Source: Blastomussa wellsi
Taxonomy: Eukaryota; Cnidaria; Anthozoa; Scleractinia; Plerogyridae
Reading direction: 5' to 3'
NCBI GenBank assembly: GCA_947652115.1
Contig: OX393562.1
Span: 28,749,289 to 28,813,288, forward strand
DNA length: 64,000 bases
The position numbers and the translations under genes were made by a program. Within the stretch, counting starts at the first letter, position 1; the number at the start of each line of letters is the position of its first letter. The notes below the pieces were generated by a model. The model was not told the origin of the DNA, ran no database searches, and saw only the letters and a program-made list of their open reading frames with translations. Positions 14,301 to 26,845 of the stretch are shown in pieces.

Positions 14301-15856
14301 TGCCATTCAACAATACAAAACTCTGCAAATCGCTTGCCTCTACATACCGTCTTGGGCAGTTCCTAAACTTAAGTTACTACTTTTGCAAGTATTATACACA
14401 CGTAAGTAACTCATGAACAAGATTTTTCGTTTTATTGATTAGGTTTTGCAAGTGTATGATGGCTACCATCCCTTCGTTGGTGTCACCACTCTGAGATTCA
14501 GGTATTTATATATCATCAATATAACCAAGCTCAATTGAATTTAACCACTTCGGCGAGTCACTGATTTATTAACATCGATCACATTTTTGAAATCAGAATT
14601 CTTTTCATTATTTTCTTGTCATTATATACCTACCGTCATCGCTAAACCGAAACCTCCCTAAAAACTTAAAACACTTAGTTTTTTTTACACTTAACCTTTC
14701 TTAGTATAAACTATAAACCGATTATTCATTTTCCATAAACAGCAAAGCCCCAGACGGCAAGACAATCGTGCACTTCTGTGTCGAATTCAAAGAAAATGGG
14801 ACTCATCTCGCAAACTTGACAAAGGCCATAACAAGTGGCACACTGGGCAAGCTCACCCCGGTCTCCGTCGCGCCCACACTGGGACAGGCCGGTGAGTAAT
14901 TATGAGACAAATCATACACGACTTACTCTGCTATTGCAATTGGAAGGCTCTGAGATGCTTAATTAAAATGAGCCTTGATTGTGATCTTAAACTGTGCGTC
15001 AGTGCTTGGAGCTCGTCGGCTAAAGTTAATTGTTTTTTTCAAAACACAAAATAAGATATGTTATAACAGGTATTGTTTGGTCTTTCTCTTTTTTCCCTGA
15101 TTATCCTGGCCCGCCTCGATTAGTGTTGCTACCTGCGGAGCCAGGAGATTAAGAACCAATTCCGAAGTAATAAAATATTGTTGTTGTTGTTGGTGTCACA
15201 ATGTGCTCATGCTGCAATGTAGGAAGGTTTCCTTGCGAGAAAAGAAGGCATTCTACTGGCTAAGATTTACATGATGTTTATGTTTATTCTTAAAAGAATG
15301 TTTGTCACGTAGTGAGGGGGTAATTAAAAGGAATCCAAACTCTATTAAAAGAAAACGCGTTTAAGGTCTTATTGCTTAATTTGTTGGCTATGAAGATATA
15401 GTTACAGTTTTTGAAAGCACAAATGCAAATATCTCCAATGTACTTTAAAAGAGAAAGGACGTTGAAGTTATCAAACAGTTGGGGTATTGTCATAAAGTTT
15501 TGTACACGCAGTCAATAAATGCCGTATTTTTTGTTCATTTGCCAGCATGCTTCAAGGAACCAGCCCCACAAGTCTGTCCAATTCCTTGTCCATCAGCCTG
15601 CGCTCCTTCCTGCTATAATACCTGTTGCCAACAGGGATATCAACAGGTCTACTATCCCGCCCCACCAGCTCCAGTTCCACCGATGTGTCCCAATAACTGC
15701 CCCAGCACCTGCGCACCCACCGGCTGCACCCCGGCGTGCTGCAATACCGTGTACAACCAGGCTCCTTATCCTTATGGCAAACGTCATCACGCACCAAAGC
15801 CAGTAAAGGGATCAAAGAAACACCACATTTTCCACAAACGTCACAGGAAGAATTAG
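11318..15856 (+). CDS. Secreted SEA-like domain protein with two minicollagen-type cysteine-rich domains
   Basis: Six exons with matching phases: 11318-11396, 12451-12549, 13278-13387, 14443-14501, 14743-14891, 15546-15856. Each internal border is GT/AG, and the product is about 270 residues. Exon 1 is a signal peptide with a CCVLFLC core. Exon 2 is a Pro/Thr/Ser/Lys linker, likely O-glycosylated. Exons 3-5 form a SEA-like fold with N-glycosylation sites (NLT, NAT, NGT, NLT) but no GSVVV self-cleavage motif. Exon 6 holds CPIPCPSACAPSCYNTCC, an exact CxxxCxxxCxxxCxxxCC pattern, a Pro/Tyr-rich spacer, then CPNNCPSTCAPTGCTPACC, the same pattern with one extra residue, and finally a His/Lys/Arg-rich tail. 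In minicollagens and NOWA this cysteine pattern cross-links the nematocyst capsule. There is no Gly-X-Y collagen stretch. A capsule-wall or other nematocyst matrix role is inferred; an extracellular or skeletal matrix role is the alternative. Confidence 0.85.
15095..15200 (+). repeat. Possible retroelement tail with (GTT)n in intron 5
   Basis: A GC-richer block (CTGGCCCGCCTCGATTAG onward) ends in AATAAAATATTGTTGTTGTTGTTG. This looks like the 3' end and simple-repeat tail of a SINE or LINE inserted in the intron. Family not identified. Confidence 0.3.
15636..15845 (+). other. Tandem minicollagen-type CRDs and basic tail within exon 6
   Basis: Sub-feature of the preceding gene. The second CRD has spacing C-3-C-3-C-4-C-3-CC instead of the canonical all-three spacing, a kind of divergence also known for some minicollagen end domains. 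The tail after it contains KRHH, KKHH and HKRHRK clusters, unusual for a plain secreted protein and suited to binding a polyanion such as poly-gamma-glutamate; that binding idea is inference only. Confidence 0.7.
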
Positions 15857-16445
15857 GGGAAAATTAGACAAGGAAAGGAATGGGAGAAGATGGAGAACGG
15901 AACGTTTCAGTTTGAGTTTTTGAGTTTATTTGCTTAAGGAGTACTTCACGTGTCTGAAACAGTAACTATATCGCGCCAACTGTCTTCCAAGGAAAAGACT
16001 TGCCACCCAATCACCAGGAGCGGTCACTAAGCGCAGGATATTTATAACTTAACAGGCACGATGTAACCAAGTCAGAACACTGCAAACAGAAAATTCTAAT
16101 GACGGTTAAATACAATAATGAATATCTAGATGATTGTCTAATCAATGTGATTTTTTAAAAGATGATTGAAGTGAAAAACAATAGGACATTTGTTTACAAA
16201 AGTACAGAACATTACAGTAACCTAATTCTGTGAATTAATCTAACCACAGCAAAACCTTGCTGGATAGCCATAGAAAGCTACTGCATGCTCCAAAATGTCA
16301 AGGTTTTGTTATGATGGGTTAATTATTTAACGTTTAATTTCCCGATATTTGCTATGTGGTTAAATTAAGGCGGTAAATAGTTTATTTTTCCTTTACTTTA
16401 AGCATTGTAAATAAGACACGTACAGTGGAGTCATGATCGTCTGAG

Positions 16446-16499
16446 AATAAACTATGTTCGAACATTTCATGTTTGTTGGATTTTATACTATTCAATAAA
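16446..16499 (+). promoter_or_regulatory. Candidate polyadenylation signals for the SEA/CRD gene
   Basis: AATAAA at 16446-16451 and 16494-16499, about 590-640 bases after the stop codon at 15856, which would imply a long 3' UTR. Confidence 0.35.
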
Positions 16500-16669
16500 C
16501 GTTAATTGAAATTTTTATCTGCTGTAGTTATCTACCACTGCTTAATTCGCCCAAATAAGAGAATATGATGATACCCTTTGTAAAGGAAAATTGTGTGCCG
16601 TTTCAAACGGTCCATACACGTATACAACGGCGGAGCTTATGCCGATCTCTTAAGCAATAAGCGCCCTGG

Positions 16670-16868
16670 AATATTTCTACTCTCCCCTGGATAGAATGTT
16701 AGTCCATCACAGGGTTAATTACCTTCCAGCATTATTTCGCCGGTACCCACGTATAACTCTGGTTGGAAATAGGCACTATGATAGTTATGTTTCTTGCCTA
16801 AGGAAAAAGAACTCGAGGCTGGACCGCTCAATGCGAGTCCAGCGCACTTACCGGTAGGCCACCGCACG
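16670..16868 (-). mobile_element. Degenerate copy of a tRNA-derived SINE
   Basis: Shares the order of conserved blocks with the copy at 18049-18335: TCTACTC..CCTGGATAGAATG, CAGGGTTA, TCGCCGGTACCCA, AGGCACTATGA, TTCTTGCC and finally GAGTCCAGCGCA near the tRNA-like head. Many mismatches and a damaged promoter head indicate an old, inactive copy. Confidence 0.6.
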
Positions 16869-18048
16869 TCCCATGTAAGACCATATCAATTTCGAGCTAA
16901 AAGTGACGGAAGCGACTTTCAGCATTGCTCAAAAATATTCCGGCATACTCATATTCAGGTTTTTAACTTTCTGAAACCGCTGTCTTACAGAGTGAGCCAG
17001 TTCAATTAAGGCCGAAGTCTTCAAACAGCTGCCCATCATGAATCGCAATGTGTCTCAATGAGACACGCGAAAAAAGCGAAGAAAACGTTGCCAGATGATG
17101 GCGGAGACTCTTGGTGTCATATAACAACCACCGAAAGATCTCACCAGATGAATACTACCTCTGATCTGTCAAGTGCTTCTGCGCTCATTACTGTTTAATA
17201 GACTTAGAATATTACATATTGCAATTTAAACTGTCTATTATTTTAGCTAGATTGGAATGATTTATGTGATGTTAGTTTAACATTTCATCAATATTAAACT
17301 AACCAATTTTAAAAGTTCAATCAACATTTTGCACAATTTAGTTAACAATTCAAATGTTCATGAACAAGTGGTTTTGTTTTACATGTAACTGAAGTCAATG
17401 CCCATGTAATCCTGTAGGCTCTGACTGGGAAGGCAAACACTTGTGGGAGATAGCAGACCTCTTGGTGGAGTGCAACACATGCCCTAATGCTACACCACTC
17501 ATGCTGTCTATAACCAAGAGATGGCAGTCCTTCGATGCCTGTCAGTGTGCTGTTTCTCATTCCCTTGAAACAGAAGGTGGCTGTGATGGACTTGCGTCCC
17601 GCTGTAGAAGAAGAGGCTGCTCAAGAAATCAGACTTGCGATATCCTCTTTCGTTCCAGAGCAAATAAACGTCATACGTGGTTCCAGCATGGGGTGAAAAA
17701 CACAGAATAAAGAATATATCTGCAAATAATGAGATGAAACTTGGAACGAGTATTGCACCCTAAGAAATACATCACATGGTGCCTATTTTGATGTTGCTAT
17801 GGCAACACTCTGGGTTCCAGTTTCTTTCCTCTTTAAATGCATTATTGACATTTGTGGCTCTGAAAGAAGAAGTACATGGAAGTGGATGTTTGGTAAAGAC
17901 CAAAAACGGTACTTTACTTGTCATTGCCGCATAGAGAGATCTGGTAAACACTAGCCCAGTAAACAAAAACACTGCTGTCGCGTCTTTCAACTAAAACGTA
18001 ATAAAAACAACACAGCAAACAAACCACGTGAGTAAGAGTGTAAAAAGT
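16869..18048. other. Non-coding; one open frame of unknown status
   Basis: An 89-codon frame at 17441-17710 (+) is cysteine-rich and follows a CCTGTAG splice-acceptor-like site, but no domain was recognised, the opposite strand is also open, and no partner exon was found. Otherwise AT-rich DNA. Confidence 0.3.
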
Positions 18049-18335
18049 CTGCATTCGTGCCTAGTGGCCCATCAGGCCCGAGCTTTTCCCGGTTTCTGTA
18101 GCATGAAGCGACAGAGAGTATTTCTACTCCACCCTGGACGGATGCTAGTCCGTCGCAGGGTTACCCCCAGCAGCAAATTCGCCGGTACCCATTTATACAC
18201 CTCGGAGAAGAGAGGCACTGTGAGAGTAAAGTGTCTTGCCCAAGAACACAACGCAGTGCTCCGGCTAAGGCTCGAACCCGGATCGTCCGATCCGGAGTCC
18301 AGCGCATTAACCATTAGCCCACTACATAGTTTCGA
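18049..18335 (-). mobile_element. tRNA-derived SINE, near full length
   Basis: Read on the minus strand it starts with a tRNA-like head containing a box A-like GGCTAATGGTTAATGCGC and a box B-like GGGTTCGAGCC, followed by a body with TTGGGCAAGACACTTTACTC, GTGTATAAATGGGTACCGG and GGACTAGCATCC blocks, ending with the CCACTAGGCACGAATGCAGAC tail. Related copies occur at 16670-16868 and 38474-38960 in this window. The family promoter is an RNA polymerase III type by homology to tRNA. Confidence 0.8.
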
Positions 18336-20519
18336 AACTGGCAATGTATACGTACAGTAGCAGAAATTATTCTACGATTTATCTCCAATTGTAAACATCA
18401 GTTCAAATTTAAATGCTGAAAATAGTATCTAAAATATTCATTGAAACCTCTCACTTTAACAATGATGCATGTTCTATTTCGTAGCGTAGATTGACGAAGA
18501 TGGCTTGCTGTGTGAGAGGTGCTTCTAAGCCGGGGGAGGGTAGAGAGGTAGTAGTAACCTTTCAAGGTCGAGTATCGCACTGTTAAAGTCAAAGATTTGA
18601 TTAATGCTGTTTTGATGATGTATTATTGTCTTAAGATAGCATTTTTCATATCAGGGAGGTTCGATGAAATAACCACCAGGGGCAAAGATTAAATGTGCCG
18701 CAAACTATTTGAGCGCAAGTAATTTAAAAAATGTTTAAAAAAAGCTGCTTTATCGAATTAAAACAGCCGCGACAAAAATAAACAAAAACTGCTTCCTGAG
18801 CAAAGCAAATACGTACATATTTTTATGCATTTTGTACATTTCATGTAGACACAAAGCACTTACGAACGAAGATAAAACGCAAGGCCGATTGAACAGCATG
18901 GGAAATGTATTCCAATGTTTCGGAAGATACGGCCTTCCTCCTTTAGGGTGTTACATTGACCCTAATCATCTTCCAATGAATATTTCTACAAAATTTGTTT
19001 TTGTTCTGTGTAACTACGTTACCATGTCTTGTCGCTTTGTCCAAGTTGACAGATTCAGGACATTAAACTTCTTGTGTATGCAAACGTTTCGAACGTAATT
19101 TGAAAACGCAATTTACGTATTTGCCAGTAAAATAGTAAAATAAACTCAGTCAGTGACAAACCAACTTTCACTTATCACATGATGTTCTCAATTGCGATCA
19201 GTGTTTGATGCATTCAACACGTTTACTCGATCGATACATAACTGGGATAAATATACAACGCAGCGGTACATGGAAAGAACAAAAACTAACAAAGGCGACA
19301 ACAAGTTAAATTTATTGAATGTTACAGGCGTCCATAATTATAAGAACAAACAGTTTAGTTAAACGTTTTCTTGGTATGTTAGATGTATACAGCACTGAGA
19401 GCTATATTATAACATTTGATTTGACCCTGTTAACACATGTTTTAGAGAATTTCATAGCTGTTCTGCCACCTTGCACGTCTCAATTTTTTGCATATTCAAA
19501 TTATAGTCTTGACACCCAGCTTATGTTTTAATAAATTAACGTTTTATGTCGCTGTAGCTAGCAAAATGTCGTACAGCCCATTTTGAGTGGCTTATAATAA
19601 GCTCATATCAATGTCCCTGCCCACAAAACCATTACTTGAAAAATCAAGGAATTGTTCCATCTTGTAACATCATTACGTTTTTAATGCTTTTAGTTGAACC
19701 AACTAAGTGTCACATTTTTCGTAAACAAATTGTAAAGAACGAAATTTGCATCAGAAGTTGTTGTTTCAAATGCTATGTTGAAGCTCAATGCCCACGGAGA
19801 AAACGATGTACTGCCTGTCATATGCAACCAATAGATTTCAGGCTAAAATTTTAATGGTACCATTGAAACCTAAGAAAATTGATGAGAAATTTTCCGTCGG
19901 AAACGTTTAGCAAATTGCTTTCAATCTTGCTGACAGTAATAGTGGCTCGCTCAATAAAAATGATGTATCTTTATTTCTATTTTATAAGTAACTGACTGAC
20001 AACGTCAAACCTACCAAAGGAAAAATTACTCGTGGCCAACTTTCGCATCCATAGTCGTTGGTTGACATAGTTTGACAAAAAAAGTTTGGAAGCTTACTTT
20101 TTCCCAGTTGGATAGAGGGAAGCAATTATCTTAAGTCATTGCTTGGTAATGATCGAGCGCTCTGACTGTTTCGCGGAGGCGTCTGCAAACTACCACAAAC
20201 TGTTTTTGCGATCCTTTCACTTCACCCAAGAAAACCTTGACATTTTAATTTTGTACATTGGAGGCCTAGTAAGGGAATCCTGAAGGAATATATATGAGAA
20301 TTAAGCAATAAATTTTATTTCGGCAACGGTTACGACGTTCCCGTCCCTCCCCGCCCCTGCCCTTCCTGCCCTGTTTTTGTCTGATGTACAGGAATACTGT
20401 TACATGCTATGATTTCGCTTGCTAAAACGCACTCTGAACTGAATTTTTTGCACTATGCACATAGTTGACTTCCGGTACACACAACACACCATTTGTTCTA
20501 CGTATCAAAGACAACTCAG
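18336..20519. other. Non-coding, 3' flank of GPCR gene
   Basis: AT-rich DNA without a supportable gene. On the minus strand an AATAAA lies at about 20308-20313, some 200 bases past the GPCR stop codon, and may end that transcript. Confidence 0.4.
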
Positions 20520-21653
20520 CTATGAAGCCTGTTCTGTCATGATCATGGGTTCTTCTTTGATCAACTTTCTCGTGTTCGAGGGATTTCTACTTGAACCTTG
20601 TGATTTCCGATTAACAGATAATGTCTGGGCAGCTCTGCGGTACTGCGTGCTCATCAGCCCGAAGATGATAGGATGACAGACACTGTTGAAGTAAACCAAC
20701 CACATTGTTATGATAGCTGCCACATTGTATGTGAAATAGTCCGTAATCTTCGGATTAGCCAGCATCCTCCAACAGACAAAGGTGTAGAAAGGAAAGAGCG
20801 TCACCGCAGCCGCAGCGACGATTACCACCAGCATTATAACAGCCTTTTTTCGGATCTTCAGTCCGTGCGAGCTGACTTGCATCATGCTGGATTCGCGAAA
20901 ACTTCCATCGCTGTGCTCTCGGCGGTACTGCAGTCTTGCCTGGATCCTCCTGATAGTCATGGCGTGGAGAACTATCATAAACGCCAGCGCAGCGAAACGA
21001 AGAACGATTGCTTGGACGACAAGAAATATTTTCCGAGTCCTTGGTGATGGCCACTTCTCGACGCACAACGGAATTCCTTGGAATGTCCGTACAGTTCTGT
21101 AGTTTAGATACACAGATGCCTCAATGATAGCAATGATCCAAGCAACCAAGACCAGGTAACGTACTTTAGTTCCTTGGGCACGCATTTTGAATGGAAAGTA
21201 AACCACTAGGAACTTTTCCACGCTGATGACAAGGAGGGTCATAATGGATGCATCGAGAGAAGTATTTTGCAAAAAGTTGACAAGTTTACAACCTACCACA
21301 CCGAAGACCCACCTTTCTGCGATAAACACGTCGACCGTGAAAACTGGAATACAGAATATTGTGATAAGAATATTCGCCAGGCTTAGACTTAGGATAGAAA
21401 AGTTCGTGGAGCTCCGTCGAAGTCGTCTATTGCGAATAATTGCGAGGAACAGGATGCAGTTCCCCACCAAAGACGCAATAAAAATCGCGGTGAAGAACAC
21501 AATTATGGCCACCCTTTCACCAACTGTAAACTGGCACTTCACTCTAAAACATGAAGGGGTGGCGTTAGTGAAGTTTGTCGTGTTCATTATCAGACGGTGA
21601 AGAGTTCGCAGTAAACCAGTGCGAAGCTCTGAAGAGACGTGTTTTATGATCAA
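20520..21653 (-). CDS. Class A (rhodopsin-like) GPCR, intronless
   Basis: Single open frame of 377 residues with seven hydrophobic helices at about 48-73, 85-108, 119-144, 165-184, 208-233, 269-294 and 309-333. A start at Met23 (21587) is more likely than Met1, because it gives a short extracellular N terminus with NTT, NFT and NAT glycosylation sites. GN is present in helix 1, Cys122 and Cys197 can form the helix 3-loop 2 disulfide, and AW is present in helix 4. Hallmarks are altered: DRY is EKF (146-148), the helix 2 Asp is Asn (LSLANIL), CWxP is TLFPF and NPxxY is CHPIIF. It is a plasma-membrane receptor, closest in style to peptide-type cnidarian receptors; ligand unknown. The gene at 34407-35642 is a clear paralogue on the same strand. 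Confidence 0.95.
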   Translation of the reverse strand: MIIKHVSSELRTGLLRTLHRLIMNTTNFTNATPSCFRVKCQFTVGERVAIIVFFTAIFIASLVGNCILFLAIIRNRRLRRSSTNFSILSLSLANILITIFCIPVFTVDVFIAERWVFGVVGCKLVNFLQNTSLDASIMTLLVISVEKFLVVYFPFKMRAQGTKVRYLVLVAWIIAIIEASVYLNYRTVRTFQGIPLCVEKWPSPRTRKIFLVVQAIVLRFAALAFMIVLHAMTIRRIQARLQYRREHSDGSFRESSMMQVSSHGLKIRKKAVIMLVVIVAAAAVTLFPFYTFVCWRMLANPKITDYFTYNVAAIITMWLVYFNSVCHPIIFGLMSTQYRRAAQTLSVNRKSQGSSRNPSNTRKLIKEEPMIMTEQAS

Positions 21654-24600
21654 TGTGACTGTTAAGGCATCAGCGTTGGAGCTTCGACCGTAACATAAGA
21701 ATGCCTCGTCATATAAGCTGCAAAGGTTTCAAAGTTTTCGTCTCTTAATTAATGCCATTTCAGTTTCTTATCTCTAAACACCATTAAATCAGGCAGGTGC
21801 GTGAGATTGATTGATAGCATGCCCATTATCTTTTGCGTGGAGACATTTACACAGGGAAATACTCAAAGTAATTAATCCCGACCTGTGGTCCAAAGGAAGA
21901 AACAACTATTTAAAATAAGCGTTTTGAATAAAAATATAAACACCTATTCACGATCCGCGGTGGGGAACATGTGCTATTTAATCAAATCATTTCTTTTATA
22001 TACTTTTTCACTGCTATAAAAGTTTGAATTGAAATTGGCTGACAGCGGTGTGTGCGTATGAAACCAGGAATTTTTAAGTCGTAAGACACATGATAGATTT
22101 GAAAAGAGACCGCCTATTAGAGCGCACACTAATATGACCATGATGACTGAGAAACTTTTGCAATTAAACTGTTTCTACGCTTGCATAACGTAAGAGAAAA
22201 ACAAAGCGACAACAAAGTTACAAAAAAACATAATTGAACCTCAAAAAATAATCGATTTTTTGAAACGAAAACCGAGAAAGAAGGCCTAAGACACATTAAC
22301 CCTTTGTTCATCAGTGATTGACTTTAAATCGTTTTGGAATCGACCTTTGCCAGTTCAAACCAAAACAAAGAAAGAAAAATAACGCCAAGAAAATGTAGGA
22401 AAACGAGTTGATAATCAGATTGCATCAGATTCAATAAGGTTTGATTAACGGCAACTTGCTTCTTCTAGCTAAAGCAGTAATTCCATGTGGCAAAGTTACA
22501 TCAATTTGAGAGGCATTTTAGCGACAATTATCATTTGTTCAATCTTTCAAGATTTTATCTTATTGTTGAAGCCGTTCTCGGTCATGGAAAAATAATTTCC
22601 TTCGACCCGATCGCGTGAAATCATGATACGCATCGTGCAGAACTGTTACTAAAATCGTCCTCAGTTCGATGGCAGTCTTGGCAGAACGCTGATCTGGCGT
22701 AGTAAATTGACACATTAAGGCATTTAGATGAGTTTTTAATCGAAGAAACACAACGTTTTTACCGAAACAGCATTTTCTGCAATTTTCCACTGATTTCTGG
22801 TCGTGTGACCCCAAGCAGCCTTTGGTTTATCTTTTGTTTGCAAAGGGAAACTTTAAACGTCGGTTTACAAAAGAAACATTCTTTTGAATTGAATGTGATT
22901 CATGAGCACTGTTTTAGTGCGTCAACTTCGAATAGAACAAACCCATTTACACTGTTCCGTTTTACAGAATGAGAGAGTTTTTCGTGACCACCTTGTAAAC
23001 GAGTTTAGGCTCTTCAGTTTAATTAAAACAACAATCTCTTAAAATAAAGCGACCGCCTCTTATAACTTAGCTCACACTGACTATTTGACCGATAAACCAA
23101 AATGATCCTTACACGCGTTTTTACCAAGATGCCTCTGCCTTTTCATCGGTAGACGTTGGAATCTCGTAGACAAGAACCGAAATGCGTCTAAAACATGCGG
23201 CAAACTCAGGGGAGGTGGAGGGCTGGCAAAGTTTGATCCTTGGATTGGATGATAATCCATAAGCCCCGAAGAGAAAGAGAGAAATTTTTACCGGCACAAG
23301 CGCCCGTAGTTTTCTGTCGTTTCTTTTTTACAGCTTATCGATTTGAAAAAATGCCAATGTTAGCTATTTTTGTTCTGTTGAAGGTCACACAGATATTTAA
23401 TGTTATTGTGGCATTCTAATCAATACATATTTTTCTTTTAAATTGTGACGTAAATTTATAAGAAAGTACGTCAAATAAATTTGAAAATCGGAAACAGAAA
23501 TTGGTAATTTAAGACCAACCCACAGAGAACATAAATCATTCCTTTTACACATTCAAGACTTGTAAGGAACATTTTCCTCCATCATAGTGTTTAAACTAAA
23601 ACTTCAAAAAGATTATCGTGAGATAATAAAATTATAATAATTTATAAATTTATACATCTTTTGTAGAAGAATTTAATGGTATAAAACGGGTTGGTGCTTA
23701 ACATAGGGATAATTAATAACCTCACTGCACCTATTCCCCTTCGGCGAATTGTATGAGTATAAAACATGAGGCAAGCTTGCTGGCCTCAATATGAGGCCGA
23801 CTATAGAACCGATGCAAGAACAATCACATAGGACAAAGGATAATAATTTTTGTACATCCCCAAACCAATAGCTATATTTTTGATTATTATATAGACAGCT
23901 GACCGAAAAAACTGTTGCTATCAAACTTATCATGCCTACTTGTTCGTATTTTTACGAATGTTGAATTCGTATTTTTAACCATTGAAAAGTTTTTATGCCA
24001 ATGACCCAGAATCTTCTTGTGGCTTTCTTTCATAAACAATAACTTTAACAAAATGAGTGACGCCATCTGGGAGTCTCTTACAAATTGGAAACAACTTTTA
24101 TTATTATTAAAGTTTTTAGATTATTAGCTGCCCCGCGGCGAGCTTTACTCCAACAAAACTAAAATAGAATGAAATACATCTTCCCACGGCTGGATACATA
24201 TATCTAAAGTAAAATGTGAAAAATTACTTATCACTTAAAAACTTGTTTATTTATCTAGCTTTAGCCGCAATTGATTAAAAGCAAAGGTTTTTTATCGTAA
24301 CTTGACTCACAGTCTATTTTAAAGTATTTGTTATGTTAAGGCATGTGGAGAAAAATGATAAATAAATGAATAAATGAAGTGATCGACCTTGGGTAATCTC
24401 AGCAAGCGGCGGTTGTGGATTATCGCGAGCTTATTTCGGTGAATTCTGGCCTTCCTCCGCCTTCAAACCCCAGCCTAGAATATTCAAATTGATTAAGTTA
24501 AGTAACAAAAATTACAGACGATCACTAGACAAAAAGCTACTGCATGCCGGTACTATCAAATACGGGGATTGAAAAAACTATGTTTGAGCACTACTATGTG

Positions 24601-26103
24601 TAAATGAAAGTCATCCCGGAAATTTAGAATGCTGTGCCCAATTGTGGAGGAATTGTCAAAAAGAATACCTCATTTTAACAACATTACATCACGTTTCCCC
24701 AAAATTTCCTGCAAAATCTTGGCACCGTCCTCCCCTCACGTATCTAATCACACAAGAAAAGCGTGAAAGGTTTGTGCTAACAGGACATTATAATTATATT
24801 GCCTTTTTTGCTATATAGTTTTACGAGTCTTGTTTTAATTAAATATTATCCAACTGAAAAGCAGACTTTGAACTTTAGTCTGAAACTGCTGCATTGTGGA
24901 AAACAGTGAACTAACTGGTTTTCTTCATACAAATATCGAGGGTTATTTTTGTTTTTTTCACAAGTTATTTGTTGTACAAAGTGAAGTTGGATAATAAAAC
25001 GTATGTACAACATAAAAAGACAGTTATCGGAAAATTCCACATGGAAACGCTAGACAGCTACAGATAACCTGCCTTCCGCCCCATCCCTTTGCGCTACCAC
25101 GGCGTAGAGTCATGATTGATCGTTCGATTTTACGCATCTGTAATGTTCCTGTTTCTGATAAAGACGTATGGTTTCACTCACTCATCGAAATCCTGTTCGT
25201 GTCCTGCGCCATTCTTATATATATGATGGGCAAATCGGAACGCTATTGTTATGAACACAGCGTGCGTCTGACGGTCTCCAATAGATCGCCGGTATTGCTT
25301 GATAACCCATGCGCGCGTTATTTGATCGATGTACGTCTGAATCGAATGTATTCGCCCGCTTTATATTGGTCTACATCCAAGCTTGTTATATTATGAACAT
25401 GTTGAAGAAATTTAGCTGACGAGTTAATATTGGAGCTCTTTGCGGTATAATATAATTTTTCAAGGATCTTGTGAATGATGTGAAGTATATATATATATCA
25501 TTCCTCACTTTCGATCTTGTGAATATTAATTACTCAGATGTTCATTTAAATGAAAAAAGGAGTGGCGGGCAGAAAAATCTTTGTCGCGGAACCTCCTCGC
25601 CGATGGAAACGCGGTGTGGTGATATAGCCAATATGAAAACTTTTTGCAGTCAGCTGCGTTCTGGCGTTTGAAATTTTCTTGATATCGAAGCTTGACAAGG
25701 GTATAAACTCCAGAAAAGTTTAAGAATAGAATACCCTCGTGTGGGGTAAAAGTTTTAATATGCTGACTATCTACTTTGCTTACATTTTTTGTAGGCTTAT
25801 AAGCTATCCTCTGGCATAGATGTTGTGATAATTGAAGTTTTGGATAATACAGGATTAATCTTTGCCCTAGCAGTGAGCTTTAAAAGGATTTTCTTATAAA
25901 ATGCTTTTAATTAAAAGATGGTGAGCCCTCAAGAAAAGGTGTTCATTTTAATTTTCCCCATCAGTAGGGAAAAGAATTCGATGCACCTAAAGCTTGACTA
26001 CGCATGTATAGCGACGGCGATGGCTTGTCCGCAGCCTGTTTCACAATGCACAAAATAAGCGATGGACTGGGTCTGATATTTATATGATCGGTTTTTCACT
26101 AAG
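21654..26103. other. Non-coding, no gene seen
   Basis: Promoter side of the minus-strand GPCR, then AT-rich intergenic DNA. Short frames such as 25112-25396 have no recognisable domain or splice partner. Confidence 0.45.
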
Positions 26104-26346
26104 TGGCCCTATTTATGGTAGGGACGGATCATCCGTGTAGTATAAATACGGGAAGAACTTTGGGAGGAACTATCAGTGTGTCTTGAAAGATTATCCACGA
26201 TGGATAATTATTTATTGGATTATTATTCAGATGGATGACCCGTCTGTTTGCCCGTATTTATACACAGACGAATTATCGGACAGATTACCGTTCTCTGCAC
26301 AAATTCATCCCAGACGGATGATCCGTCTCTAGTATAAATCGGGCCA
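26104..26346. mobile_element. MITE with TGGCCC termini
   Basis: The left end TGGCCCTATTTATGGTAG followed by GACGGATCATCCGT is matched in inverse at the right end, which finishes ACGGATGATCCGTCTC..ATCGGGCCA. GACGGAT-type motifs recur inside in both orientations. No coding capacity. Confidence 0.7.
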
Positions 26347-26845
26347 ATGGGATTTTCCTCTTGTTAGAACACGTGCGTTCTCTGTAAGCACTCATTACAT
26401 TATTGGTTGGTACGTATTACATTTATGTGTTTTATTCATGGGCGATAAACTATTACCGAAAAGATGACAGACTTAGAAGAGGGCTGTATAATGGCGTTAA
26501 AGAGGGAAGGTATGTTCATCGCGACCGTTTTAAAGATTGGGCGGGGATCTCAGAGTCACCCCTTAAGATGTTAAAGTCGTCCGGTAGAATGTTCTTTGTT
26601 CTGTGAATCGTGATTGAAGTGTATTCCGTGAGGCGTGAAATGCAAAAGTCCTTGGCTGTGAATCGTGAATAGATAAAAAAATAAATCGTGAATGTCTAAA
26701 GTTGAGTTCGTAGCTGAATTTCACTGCATTGTAATCAGATTTTTTCCGTGACCTTAGTGAATTTTTCGTGATTCGTGAAATCGAAAATTTACTATCGGGA
26801 CTTCGTGACAAGACCCCCCACTGCCGCCCCCCCCCCCCTCATTTT

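Noticed and set aside
15519..15815. Alternative frames overlapping exon 6 (15519-15806 +, 15552-15815 -)
   Set aside because: Shadows of the CRD exon; the chosen frame fits the upstream splice phase and shows the cysteine pattern.
17441..17710. Cysteine-rich 89-codon frame after an acceptor-like site
   Set aside because: No recognisable cysteine spacing, no signal peptide and no partner exon, so not called a gene.
20673..21600. Plus-strand frames opposite the first GPCR, and similar ones at 35097-35573
   Set aside because: Antisense shadows of clear seven-helix receptor genes.
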